A DNA stretch of 64,000 nucleotides, taken from contig CADBKZ010000001.1 of NCBI GenBank assembly GCA_902795355.1, positions 60,372-124,371 of the forward strand, in the 5' to 3' direction. Below, in pieces: positions 1 to 7,274 of this stretch; within the stretch, counting starts at the first letter, position 1, and each line of letters opens with the position of its first letter. A model generated the notes under the pieces. That model did no database searches and was not told the origin of the DNA. It saw only the letters and a list, made by a program, of their open reading frames with translations. Origin of the DNA: an uncultured Ruminococcus sp. GTDB taxonomy: Bacteria > Bacillota > Clostridia > Oscillospirales > CAG-272. The position numbers and the translations under genes are program-made.

Positions 1-1
1 A

Positions 2-1147
2 TTACATCAGCGATTGGTAGAGCGCGATGATGTCTTCGAGCGTGGGATCCTTCGGGTTCCCGGGGCGGCAGGCGTCCGCCATGGCGGATTCGGCGAGGAA
101 ACGGATGTCCTCTTCTTTCGCAATGCCTTTGAGATCCTGCGGAATGCCCACATCCTTGGAGAGCTGACGAACGGCGTCCACCGCGGCTTTGCGGTATTCG
201 GCCTGCGTCATCTTCTCGGTTCCTTCCACGCCCATCGCCTTGGCAATGTCGCGGTATTTCTCGCCCGTTGCGGGCGCGTTGTATTCCATAACCGTTGGGA
301 GCAGGATGGCGTTTGCAACGCCGTGGGGCGTGTCGTAAACCGCGCCAAGAGAATGCGCCATGGAATGAACGATGCCCAGCCCCACGTTGGAGAAGCCCAT
401 GCCCGCAATGTATTGGCCGAGGGCCATTCCCTCTCTGCCCTCGGGCGTGTTGGCAACCGCGCCGCGCAGGTTCTTGGCAATCAGCTCAATGGCTTTCAGA
501 TGGAACATGTCGGTCATCTCCCAAGCGGCCTTGGTAATGTACCCTTCAATGGCATGGGTGAGCGCGTCCATGCCCGTTGCGGCGGTGAGTCCCTTGGGCA
601 TGGTGCTCATCATTTCGGGGTCGATGATGGCAACCACGGGAATATCGTGCACGTCCACGCAGACGAACTTTCTCTTCCTCTCCACATCGGTGATCACGTA
701 GTTGATGGTAACTTCCGCGGCCGTTCCCGCCGTTGTGGGAATGGCGATGATGGGTTTGGACGGATATTTGGTGGGAGCCACGCCTTCCAGACTGCGCACA
801 TCCTCGAACTCGGGGTTGGCAATGATAATGCCGATGGCCTTGCAGGTGTCCATCGAGGAGCCGCCGCCAATCGCAATCAGATAATCCGCGCCGCTCTTCC
901 TGAACGCCGCAACGCCGTGCTGCACGTTTTCAATGGTGGGGTTCGGTTTGATCTCGGTATAAAGTTCATACGGAAGCCCCGCGCCGTCGAGAACGTCGAG
1001 GACCTTTTTGGTAACGCCGAATTTGACCAGATCGGGATCGGAACAAACGAGAGCTTTTTTCAGTCCTCTGCCCTTGACCTCGCCGACGATCTCTTTGATC
1101 GCGCCCGCGCCGTGATAGGATGTTTCATTCAGAACGATTCTTGCCAT
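2..1147 (-). CDS. fucO: Lactaldehyde reductase / iron-containing alcohol dehydrogenase
   Basis: Complete 381-residue group III (iron-dependent) alcohol dehydrogenase, about the length of E. coli FucO. It should reduce lactaldehyde or a similar short aldehyde with NADH in the cytoplasm, ending deoxy-sugar fermentation in propanediol. Visible features are the Rossmann glycine motif GGGSSMDTCKA near residue 95, the family stretch TTAGTAAEVT, and the iron-binding region with GMDALTHAIEGY and the two histidine clusters HSMAHSLGAVYDTPHG. The stop is at 2-4, so the gene is whole. An SD (GGAGGAAA) precedes the ATG and a promoter lies upstream, so it appears to be monocistronic. No fuculose or rhamnose catabolic genes are nearby, so the exact substrate is open. 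Confidence 0.9.
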   Translation of the reverse strand: MARIVLNETSYHGAGAIKEIVGEVKGRGLKKALVCSDPDLVKFGVTKKVLDVLDGAGLPYELYTEIKPNPTIENVQHGVAAFRKSGADYLIAIGGGSSMDTCKAIGIIIANPEFEDVRSLEGVAPTKYPSKPIIAIPTTAGTAAEVTINYVITDVERKRKFVCVDVHDIPVVAIIDPEMMSTMPKGLTAATGMDALTHAIEGYITKAAWEMTDMFHLKAIELIAKNLRGAVANTPEGREGMALGQYIAGMGFSNVGLGIVHSMAHSLGAVYDTPHGVANAILLPTVMEYNAPATGEKYRDIAKAMGVEGTEKMTQAEYRKAAVDAVRQLSKDVGIPQDLKGIAKEEDIRFLAESAMADACRPGNPKDPTLEDIIALYQSLM

Positions 1148-1209
1148 GGTAATATTTCCTCCGTTTTTTTGAAATGAAAATGCCGTGCGCCGACATTTTT
1201 CTCGCCTTT

Positions 1210-1239
1210 ATTTTACCATATTTCCCCATGGGTTGTCAA
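1210..1239 (-). promoter_or_regulatory. Sigma-A type promoter for fucO
   Basis: On the minus strand TTGACA (1234-1239) and TAAAAT (1210-1215) are separated by 18 bases, about 60 bases before the fucO start codon. Confidence 0.7.
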
Positions 1240-1309
1240 GCGTTTATCAAAGTTTTTGAAAAATGCCCCCGACACACCTTAAAAAAACCGGACATTTCAT
1301 CCGCCTCGG

Positions 1310-2050
1310 TTACGAGAGCGCGGCGCGCAGGCTTTGCAGAATCTTTTTCTCCTCGCGGGAGACCTTGACCTGCGACAGGCCGAGCTCGTCGGCGGTTTCC
1401 TGCTGGGTGCGGTTGCGGTAATACCGCAAGAGGACGATTTTCCGCCAAAGCGGCGGCAGTTTGCCGATGGATTGCGCCAACGCAACGCGGTCGCAGATGC
1501 GCTCGGCTTCATGCTCGCTCTCCTCGTCCGCAATCGTTCCCTCGAGCGTTATGCCGCTCTCGTCGCCGCCAACGGTGTCCGAAAGCGAGGCGATGGGCGA
1601 GAGCGCGTCGAGCGATACGGCCGCTTCCTCCGCGCTGATGCCGCAAAGAGCCGCCAGCTCGGCAATGCCCGCGTCGCGCCCTTCTTCCGCGAGAATGCGG
1701 TTCTTTTCGTGCATGAGCGCCATTCCCTGCCGCCGGTAAATGCGGCTGATTTTCATGGGGCCGTCGTCGCGCAGATGGCGGCGGATCTCCCCAACGATCA
1801 GCGGAACGGCGTAGGTGGAAAAGAGCGTTCCATGCTCGGGGGAAAAGGAGCGGATGGCTTTGATCATTCCGATGGTGCCGATCTGCATCAGATCGTCAAA
1901 TTCGGTTCCCCGCCCCGTAAAACGGACGGCAACGCTCCGCACCAGCCCCATGTTTTCGCGGACGAGCGATTCCTCGGCGTCGGGATCGCCGCGGCGGAAA
2001 CGCTCCAAAAGCTCGCTGTTCCGCTCATGAACGGCCACTTGTTCGACCAT
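1310..2050 (-). CDS. sigF: RNA polymerase sporulation sigma factor SigF
   Basis: Sigma-70 family factor of 246 residues that directs forespore transcription after asymmetric division. Region 2 contains the SigF/B/G-type ENMGLVRSVAVRF and DDLMQIGTIGMIKAIRSF. Region 3 (EIRRHLRDDGPMKISR) and a region 4 helix-turn-helix near the C-terminus (TQQETADELGLSQVKVSREE) are also clear. The ATG at 2050 was chosen because AAAGGAGC precedes it by a few bases; the open frame extends further upstream but would run into spoIIAB. It is the last gene of spoIIAA-spoIIAB-sigF, 26 bases after spoIIAB, the canonical order. SpoIIAB, encoded upstream, should hold it inactive. Confidence 0.93.
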   Translation of the reverse strand: MVEQVAVHERNSELLERFRRGDPDAEESLVRENMGLVRSVAVRFTGRGTEFDDLMQIGTIGMIKAIRSFSPEHGTLFSTYAVPLIVGEIRRHLRDDGPMKISRIYRRQGMALMHEKNRILAEEGRDAGIAELAALCGISAEEAAVSLDALSPIASLSDTVGGDESGITLEGTIADEESEHEAERICDRVALAQSIGKLPPLWRKIVLLRYYRNRTQQETADELGLSQVKVSREEKKILQSLRAALS

Positions 2051-2076
2051 TTCAAAAGCTCCTTTCGCTTGGCAGG

Positions 2077-2535
2077 TTATGCCTGATGTAACCGTTTGAG
2101 CAGGATAACGGACGTTCCGCGCCCCAATCGGCTGGAAACGCGGACCGAATCGCAAAAGCTCTCCATAACGGTAAAGCCCATGCCGCTCCGCTCCCCCGCG
2201 GCGTCGGTGGTGTAGAGCGGTTCGCGGGCCTTTTTAACGTCGGCAATGCCGCAGCCCTTATCCCGGATTTCCACCTGAACGATCCGTCCCTCGCAGAGCT
2301 TGACGTTGATGCGGATGTCGCCTGCGGTATCGCGATAGGCGTGGACAATGCAGTTGGTAACTGCCTCGGAAACGGCGCATTTCAGGTCGGCAAGCTCCAC
2401 GGCGGTGGGGTTGAGCTGGGCGCAAAAGGCGGCCACGGCGGCGCGCGCCATCCCCTCGTTGACCGAGAGGGACGGCATGGTAAGGTCGAGTTCGTTTTCA
2501 ACGCGGGCGGTGTAATCAATGGTGGTTCTGTTCAT
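2077..2535 (-). CDS. spoIIAB: Anti-sigma F factor SpoIIAB
   Basis: GHKL-fold serine kinase of 152 residues that binds and inhibits SigF and phosphorylates SpoIIAA. The N-box is seen in DLKCAVSEAVTNCIVHAY (about 50-68), the G1 box in EIRDKGCGIAD (about 89-99), and the ATP lid and G2 region in ERSGMGFTVMESFCD (about 114-128). Length and motif spacing match the family. A strong SD (AAAGGAAA) precedes the ATG. It sits 4 bases after spoIIAA and just before sigF, consistent with one transcript and matched synthesis of the partner-switching module. Confidence 0.93.
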   Translation of the reverse strand: MNRTTIDYTARVENELDLTMPSLSVNEGMARAAVAAFCAQLNPTAVELADLKCAVSEAVTNCIVHAYRDTAGDIRINVKLCEGRIVQVEIRDKGCGIADVKKAREPLYTTDAAGERSGMGFTVMESFCDSVRVSSRLGRGTSVILLKRLHQA

Positions 2536-2539
2536 GGTT

Positions 2540-2881
2540 TCATTTCCTTTCCGAATGTGTGTAATGAATGGGGATCATGCGTTCCATCCCCGCGAGGTCG
2601 ATCATTTTTTTGGCGGCGGGAGTGGGGTCGATCACGGTGAAATTGCCGCCGTAGCGGCGAACGAGCGAGTAGCGGCCCATAATCAGGCCGAGGCCGGAGC
2701 TATCCATAAAGTCGATGGCGGAGAGGTCGAGGCAGACGCGCGCGGGACGTTCCGCAAGGAGCTTTTCGTCAATGTGGGTGCGGACGTTCACGGCAGAATG
2801 GTGGTCGATTTCGCCGGAAAGACGGATCACGAGTACGCCGTCGCGGTCGTCGTAGGCGATTTGGTGGTTGGTTCTGATCAT
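2540..2881 (-). CDS. spoIIAA: Anti-sigma F factor antagonist SpoIIAA
   Basis: STAS-domain protein of 113 residues. In its unphosphorylated form it displaces SigF from SpoIIAB. The motif FMDSSGLGL contains Ser61, equivalent to the phosphorylated Ser58 of the B. subtilis protein, and LSGEIDHHSA near residue 21 is characteristic. First gene of the sigma-F operon, with SD AAAGGAACC. The SD lies in the loop of an 8-base dyad (2882-2889 with 2920-2927). Confidence 0.92.
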   Translation of the reverse strand: MIRTNHQIAYDDRDGVLVIRLSGEIDHHSAVNVRTHIDEKLLAERPARVCLDLSAIDFMDSSGLGLIMGRYSLVRRYGGNFTVIDPTPAAKKMIDLAGMERMIPIHYTHSERK

Positions 2882-2927
2882 ATAGAAGCGGTTCCTTTCG
2901 TAGAATGCTTGTCCATGCTGCTTCTAT
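2882..2927 (-). promoter_or_regulatory. Dyad enclosing the spoIIAA ribosome binding site
   Basis: ATAGAAGC at 2882-2889 and GCTTCTAT at 2920-2927 are perfect complements. In the mRNA they would pair around a loop that contains the SD, with the 3' arm ending against the AUG. A regulatory role is an inference only. Confidence 0.35.
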
Positions 2928-3090
2928 CATAGCACATCGGGGGCGTAAAATTTGTCGGAATACGGCGCGGGGCAAAATTTCCGAACGGGAAAAAACGACA
3001 AAATATTTTAATGGAAAACCCGTTTCACAATGGACAGTCGTTTGAAAAACCCTCCCACGGAAAATGATGGAAAAATTGAAAAGGCAAAAA

Positions 3091-3257
3091 AACTCCTTCC
3101 GTCACGTCCGCAAGCGGCCGCGACACCTCCCCCAAGGAGGAGGTAAAAAGACAACCCATTGGAAAACAAACCGAAATGATCCTTTCGATGGCTGTTGTTT
3201 GAACCTCCACCCTTGGGGGAGGGGGGACCGCGAGCGGAGCGAACGGTGGAAGGAGTT
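3091..3257. repeat. Inverted pair of REP-like elements
   Basis: Two diverged copies of one element in opposite orientation, at 3091-3144 and 3202-3257. Each has a CTCCTTCC end, a variable GC-rich hairpin and a CTCCCCCAAGG/CTTGGGGGAG palindrome. They lie in the 690-base gap between spoIIAA and the small ORF at 3576. No credible gene was found there; open frames across the gap are repeat translations. Confidence 0.75.
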
Positions 3258-3284
3258 TGAATACTTACGGTTAGATCGCCGAAG

Positions 3285-3438
3285 GCCTCATCCGTCGCCT
3301 GCGGCGACACCTTCCCCCAAGGGGAAGGCTCACGATGTCCGCAAGCAAAGAAAAAGTTGAAATCAGTGTGTTTCCCAAAGGCCATATTTGTGCCTTCTCC
3401 TGTCGGAGAAGGTGTCGCCGCAGGCGACGGATGAGGCT
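3285..3438. repeat. Second inverted pair of REP-like elements
   Basis: Copies at 3285-3330 and 3391-3438 face each other. Both share GCCTCATCCGTCGCCTGCGG next to CGACACCTTC and end in short palindromes (CTTCCCCCAAGGGGAAG in one, CTTCTCCTGTCGGAGAAG in the other). The architecture is the same as the pair at 3091-3257 but the terminal sequences differ. Confidence 0.8.
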
Positions 3439-3473
3439 TTTATTCATCGGTTTGCAATAAGTCCACAAAATAC

Positions 3474-3516
3474 AAAAAACCCCGCGGGCAACGCCCGCGG
3501 GGGAAAAAAAGAAAGG
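3474..3516. repeat. Island hairpin repeat, copy 1 (short form)
   Basis: CCCCGCGGGC and GCCCGCGGGG arms at 3480-3502 around a three-base AAC loop, followed by an A-rich GAAAG tail. This is the hairpin core of the element that recurs at 3722, 6133, 7231, 10161 and 10961. It follows the small ORF 3576-3662 in that ORF's direction. Confidence 0.7.
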
Positions 3517-3575
3517 AGTAATATCTAATATATCTTATGAAAAAACGCATGCGAAAACACGAAATCTGACGGCGG

Positions 3576-3662
3576 TTACGGCGCGCCGCGCGAGCAAAAC
3601 GAAACCAAGACCGCAACGCACAGCAGCACGACAACGAAAAGAATCAGCGGAAGTTTCTTCAT
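3576..3662 (-). CDS. Small hydrophobic peptide, 28 residues
   Basis: A short frame beginning MKKLPLILFVVVLLC and ending in CSRGAP. It is one hydrophobic helix with a Lys-Lys start, so it would be a membrane peptide or a minimal lipoprotein-like signal. An SD-like GGAGA lies seven to eight bases before the ATG. It sits between island repeat copies 1 and 2, in the same orientation as the island genes, and so looks like the last and smallest block of that island. Without conservation data it could be a decayed signal-peptide fragment. Confidence 0.45.
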   Translation of the reverse strand: MKKLPLILFVVVLLCVAVLVSFCSRGAP

Positions 3663-3721
3663 GGCGAATCTCCGATGCAGTTCAGATTTGCCCGAACAAA
3701 TCGGGCCTGTATTGACTCTAT

Positions 3722-3794
3722 CGCCGTTTTGCGCGATTGGTTACATGCAAGAGGAGTTCCCCGCGAGCGCACCCGCGGGGAGAGGAAAAGAAAG
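3722..3794. repeat. Island hairpin repeat, copy 2 (full length)
   Basis: About 73 bases: CGCCGTTTTGCGCGATTGG, then TTACATGCAAGAGGAGTT, then a CCCCGCG...CGCGGGG hairpin and an AGAGGAAAAGAAAG tail. The tail ends one base before the stop codon of the gene at 3796. Confidence 0.9.
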
Positions 3795-3795
3795 T

Positions 3796-4539
3796 TTATG
3801 AGTAGAGAGAAAAAGAAAGCCCGTCGTCGATCAAAGTTTCAATGTCTGTACTCTGACCATGCAGAATCACAAACATATCGTCAAACACAAATTCAAAATA
3901 GATTTGAGAACTTTCGGCCAATTCCGCAACCAGACAACGAATATCTTTTTCTCCGATACGAACCGTTTTTTCATACACATTCCGATAGGATTGGAATTGT
4001 GTGTAATTGTCGATATTCGGAGCGGTCGGAGCAAGAATTTTCAAAAACTCGGAACAGGAAGTGGAACGAGAAAGCACGTCTGCCTGTTCCGTATTTCCAT
4101 AGTACATCGTTTGAACCGTTACCATGTTTGCTCCGACTTTGCCATAATACCAAATCCAAGGTTCTCCGAAAAGCTCTTTTTCAAAGAGCGTAATATTGGA
4201 AAAACCGCTTCTTTCATAAAACGGCATCTCCGATCCGCGCACACACGGAATACGCAATGCGCCCTTTCCGGAAGAAATGTACCGGCACAAATCCGCGATT
4301 TTTTCATTTTCTTCCGCATACCAGAGTACCCATTCGTTTTCTTCCGTACCGCTTTGAAACGCTTTTGAAAGACTTGAATAGGATTGGAAACTGAACGAGT
4401 GGATATGAACCATATCTGATTGCAATAAGGAAGTATCTTCCGTCGCTTTTGTTTCGTTTTCACGGGCCGCTCCGCATGAAGCGGAGCAAATCAACGCGAA
4501 ACAAATGAAGAGCAACAGGATATAACACCGTTTTTTCAT
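3796..4539 (-). CDS. Putative secreted or lipid-anchored protein, unknown function
   Basis: Protein of 247 residues that I do not recognise. It starts with a strong signal sequence (MKKRCYILLLFICFAL) ending at CSASC, a weak lipobox, so either lipidation or signal-peptidase cleavage is possible. The mature part is soluble and rich in aromatic residues. The ATG at 4539 was chosen over the one at 4557 because the AAAGG motif abuts the latter with no spacing and because the signal peptide begins at MKKR. It is the last gene of a three-gene block (5256-6071, 4590-5228, this gene) that ends exactly at repeat copy 2. Base composition is AT-rich compared with flanking core genes. Confidence 0.6.
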   Translation of the reverse strand: MKKRCYILLLFICFALICSASCGAARENETKATEDTSLLQSDMVHIHSFSFQSYSSLSKAFQSGTEENEWVLWYAEENEKIADLCRYISSGKGALRIPCVRGSEMPFYERSGFSNITLFEKELFGEPWIWYYGKVGANMVTVQTMYYGNTEQADVLSRSTSCSEFLKILAPTAPNIDNYTQFQSYRNVYEKTVRIGEKDIRCLVAELAESSQIYFEFVFDDMFVILHGQSTDIETLIDDGLSFSLYS

Positions 4540-4589
4540 TGCCGAATCATTCACCATCCTTTGTGCGGCTTTTTTGATCAAAATAACGA

Positions 4590-5228
4590 TTATTCGCCAA
4601 TGGATCGAACCGCCGCAGTTGCTTGCAAAGCGGTATTTTGGGTTAACAATTGACTGTAAAGCGTGGCATTGCGGTCGATTGGATAAGATTCCATAGAGGA
4701 ATGCGCTTGCATTCGGAACCGATTTCCGTTTGCATTCCATTCAATGGATACGATTTGACCGTCGGCATACGTATATTGCACATCATTCAACAGCAAAACA
4801 GATTTCCCTTTTTCAGGTGAAAAACGCAAATCCGCCCCCATTTCAACCGGATCCAGCAAACGAACACGCTTGATCGTTTCTCCGTCAGGCGTTGCATTTT
4901 GCCGTAAATCATTCAGTTCATCGATATACAGAAAGAATTGGTACTGATTTTCGTCGATCAATTCATAAAAGTAACTGCAATAACTCCAATCTTCCGAAAG
5001 AGAGCAAAAATGAACGAAATCGCCAAAATCACGCAGGCGTTCGTACCGAATAAAATTTTTCGGCAAGTCCGATGTTGCCAAAAAGGTTTCATAGCTTTGG
5101 TAATCATTGCAATTGATATTGCTCTGCTCCCCGCCGGCAATTGCCGGTTCGGGAGACACACTGCCGCGCGCGCAGCCAAACAGGGACAGCAGCAAGACGG
5201 CAAACAGAATCAGCGATGTTTTTTTCAC
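4590..5228 (-). CDS. Putative lipoprotein, unknown function
   Basis: Lipoprotein of about 212 residues. The signal region LILFAVLLLSLFGCARG has a good lipobox (LFGC), so the protein should be diacylglyceryl-anchored on the outer face of the membrane. The rest shows no recognised domain; it is acidic with many aromatic residues (for example DWSYCSYFYELIDENQYQFF). No ATG is placed well; GTG at 5228 gives a normal signal peptide, and TTG at 5249 is the alternative. It lies between two other putative lipoprotein genes in one block and is probably co-transcribed with them. Confidence 0.6.
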   Translation of the reverse strand: MKKTSLILFAVLLLSLFGCARGSVSPEPAIAGGEQSNINCNDYQSYETFLATSDLPKNFIRYERLRDFGDFVHFCSLSEDWSYCSYFYELIDENQYQFFLYIDELNDLRQNATPDGETIKRVRLLDPVEMGADLRFSPEKGKSVLLLNDVQYTYADGQIVSIEWNANGNRFRMQAHSSMESYPIDRNATLYSQLLTQNTALQATAAVRSIGE

Positions 5229-5255
5229 GGCGGTGTTCCAATCGATCAAAGAAAT

Positions 5256-6071
5256 TTATATGCTGAATTGGAGTATTTCTTCCGTAGAGGGGGCGGTTTC
5301 CAAATGCAAAAGCATTACAAACATCGACCACTCCTCTCCCCTGCAAGATATATAGACCCAAAGAGGACTGTCGGGCGATCGCGAATATGTTTCGTCGTAA
5401 CTTTCCACGCAATATGTCTCTTTCACTTCCCAAGTTGTTCCATCTTTGGAACAGTTATAACGAATTTCTTGGAAACGGCCAACGCCTGTTTGGTATTCGA
5501 TGATGGTTTTTCCATCTTCATCTGTTTTTTGATTGTTGATTTCGACATTCGGATTCTCGCTTAAATCATTCAAATAGACAGAACGACATTTTTCAAAAGC
5601 ATCCGCATCCGAAAACATCATCGCCGCTCCAAAAGATTCCCCGTTCAAAAGTCCAAACTCCACACAATCGTTTTTCAATCCGACATCTTCCGTTTTCCAA
5701 TCTTTCGGAAGATTCGGCTCTTTGCAGGTTTCAATATCTGGTATTTGTATGGTTTGGGAATTTCCGAACAGCGCGCCCAGCTGAAGGTTTGTCAGCCTTT
5801 TTTCACGCACCGCATCGACCATTTCCCGCAGAGACGGAAACCAAACGCCGTCAATTTCGTTCAAATCGCGATAAAGGTCTAAAGATTCATAGTGATCATC
5901 CAAAACCAAACGGCATGTTCCGTCTTGGTCGCGAATAAAATCATAGGATATCGGCTCATGCTCAACGTCAACTTCCGAGGTTTGATCCCCCACAATTTGA
6001 TGATGTGAACATGATGAAAAAGAAAGCACTGTCAATAATGTCAGGATAACAGAACCCCATCTTTTTTTCAT
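5256..6071 (-). CDS. Putative lipoprotein, unknown function
   Basis: Protein of 271 residues starting MKKRWGSVILTLLTVLSFSSC, a signal peptide with a lipobox-like FSSC, so probably a surface lipoprotein. A good SD (GAGAGG) precedes the ATG. The mature protein has paired cysteines and no domain that I can name. First gene of the block that continues with 4590-5228 and 3796-4539. Repeat copy 3 lies upstream and separates it from the next block. Confidence 0.65.
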   Translation of the reverse strand: MKKRWGSVILTLLTVLSFSSCSHHQIVGDQTSEVDVEHEPISYDFIRDQDGTCRLVLDDHYESLDLYRDLNEIDGVWFPSLREMVDAVREKRLTNLQLGALFGNSQTIQIPDIETCKEPNLPKDWKTEDVGLKNDCVEFGLLNGESFGAAMMFSDADAFEKCRSVYLNDLSENPNVEINNQKTDEDGKTIIEYQTGVGRFQEIRYNCSKDGTTWEVKETYCVESYDETYSRSPDSPLWVYISCRGEEWSMFVMLLHLETAPSTEEILQFSI

Positions 6072-6132
6072 TTTGTACCCCTCTCAATTGCAATAAGCCG
6101 TTGGCGCGATTTCCCGCGGTTATACCATAACT

Positions 6133-6205
6133 CGCCGTTTTGCGCGATTGGTTACATGCAAGAGGAGTTCCCCGCGGGCAACGCCCGCGGGAACGAAAGA
6201 AAAAC
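6133..6205. repeat. Island hairpin repeat, copy 3
   Basis: Same order as copy 2 (CGCCGTTTTGCGCGATTGG, TTACATGCAAGAGGAGTT, GC-rich hairpin, A-rich tail), but the hairpin loop and tail match copy 1 (GGGCAACGCCC). It lies just downstream of the gene that stops at 6237. Confidence 0.9.
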
Positions 6206-6236
6206 AAATAAACGATGTTATATGCAAACGAATTTT

Positions 6237-7052
6237 TTATTGAGATTGCTGAAAGCAAGATAGTATTTCAAAATTTTTCAAAGAAATCCATTTCGGCATT
6301 TCTTCGCTTCCATATGGAATTAATTTCACTTGGCTGATCTTATATTCCGCAAGATGATTGATATCTGAATCCGGCTCGTATGGTTTATCCGCTGTAATAA
6401 CCAAGATTCCGTCAGATAAGATACGCCATGTTGTAAAGGAAACCCTCGTTATTTCAGATGTTTCCGTATTGCGAATCAATTCGCGACCCCCATAGCAATA
6501 ATCATACGCTGCGCCAATATCCAATTTGAGTAATTCCTCAACCGAAACGCCTTCCGTTATATGCTTATAATTTTCAAAGGTCAAAAGGTTGTTAGCAAAA
6601 TAAACTTCCCCTGTCCTGTTCCATTTTTCCATTTTATGATCCGTAATTTGCTTTTGGAAGAAAACAAAAGCATATGTCGGATCAAATTTCAGATAATCAT
6701 AGAAAAAGCGGTAAACCACACAAATATTATTTTCATCGATTTTATGGATATATTCAACGGGATAAACTTCATTCATCAGTTGAAGAGAGTTAATGGCGCT
6801 GTTGGAAGCGAAATTGACATTCCATCTCGGGCAGTTCAGATAGAAGGTTTCAAAATCATAGGTTTTCAGGTCTTCAATATCCGTGTTTTGAAATTGATCA
6901 AAGTCCTTCATAAGCCATCCATCTTCATCTTCCCATGTTTTGGATTCTTTTATTTTATGGCTCCATGTTGAAAGCGACATTGCCGTTGCTCCGATTCCTA
7001 ACGCTATTACACACAGAACTGCTATGCAAATAAAAACGGTTTTCTTTTTCAT
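6237..7052 (-). CDS. Membrane-anchored extracellular protein, paralogue of 7275-8105
   Basis: Protein of 271 residues with an N-terminal signal anchor (residues 4-28, no lipobox) and an extracellular domain. It is clearly related to the protein at 7275-8105: both share PVEYIxKID followed by a variable segment and TGExYF, then a GxSxExxLxLD motif (residues 164-180 here) and a DGI...Y/PFGS end. The GxSxEE motif resembles the start of BLIP/SmpA-like repeats. The ATG at 7052 is used because CAGGAGA lies at correct spacing; a longer frame upstream lacks an SD. Function unknown; it forms its own block between repeat copies 3 and 4. Confidence 0.65.
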   Translation of the reverse strand: MKKKTVFICIAVLCVIALGIGATAMSLSTWSHKIKESKTWEDEDGWLMKDFDQFQNTDIEDLKTYDFETFYLNCPRWNVNFASNSAINSLQLMNEVYPVEYIHKIDENNICVVYRFFYDYLKFDPTYAFVFFQKQITDHKMEKWNRTGEVYFANNLLTFENYKHITEGVSVEELLKLDIGAAYDYCYGGRELIRNTETSEITRVSFTTWRILSDGILVITADKPYEPDSDINHLAEYKISQVKLIPYGSEEMPKWISLKNFEILSCFQQSQ

Positions 7053-7086
7053 TCGTATGATTCTCCTGATTGTTAAGATATTGTGA

Positions 7087-7230
7087 TCATGTAACAATAA
7101 ATTTGACTTTCCCGCTTTGAACGGAAATCAATTTATAATATCCATCTTGAACATGAATAACATTCCAGCACTGATGGGCTTCCCCCGTAAATGCCCACGT
7201 TTCTAAAATTGCATTTTCACTTTGATAATC
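7087..7230 (-). pseudogene. Fragment of a ricin-type lectin domain gene
   Basis: The minus strand encodes ...ETWAFTGEAHQCWN, VIHVQDGYYKLIS and VQSGK before a TGA at 7087-7089. This is nearly identical to residues about 346-384 of the secreted protein at 8123-10123, at DNA as well as protein level. There is no start codon, signal peptide or flanking domain. The upstream edge coincides with the start of repeat copy 4, so the fragment looks like the 3' remnant of a duplicated gene cut at the repeat. Confidence 0.85.
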
Positions 7231-7270
7231 GGTTCCCCGCGAGCGTACCCGCGGGGAGAGGAAAAGAAAG
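7231..7270. repeat. Island hairpin repeat, copy 4 (truncated)
   Basis: Only the GGTTCCCCGCGAG hairpin half and the AGAGGAAAAGAAAG tail are present. The TTTTGCGCG half found in copies 2, 3 and 6 has been replaced by the ricin-domain fragment. It lies 4 bases from the stop of the gene at 7275. Confidence 0.85.
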
Positions 7271-7274
7271 ATGA

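Noticed and set aside
3008..3385. Open frames across the intergenic repeats
   Set aside because: They translate the REP-like elements on both strands and have no start region or similarity to proteins.
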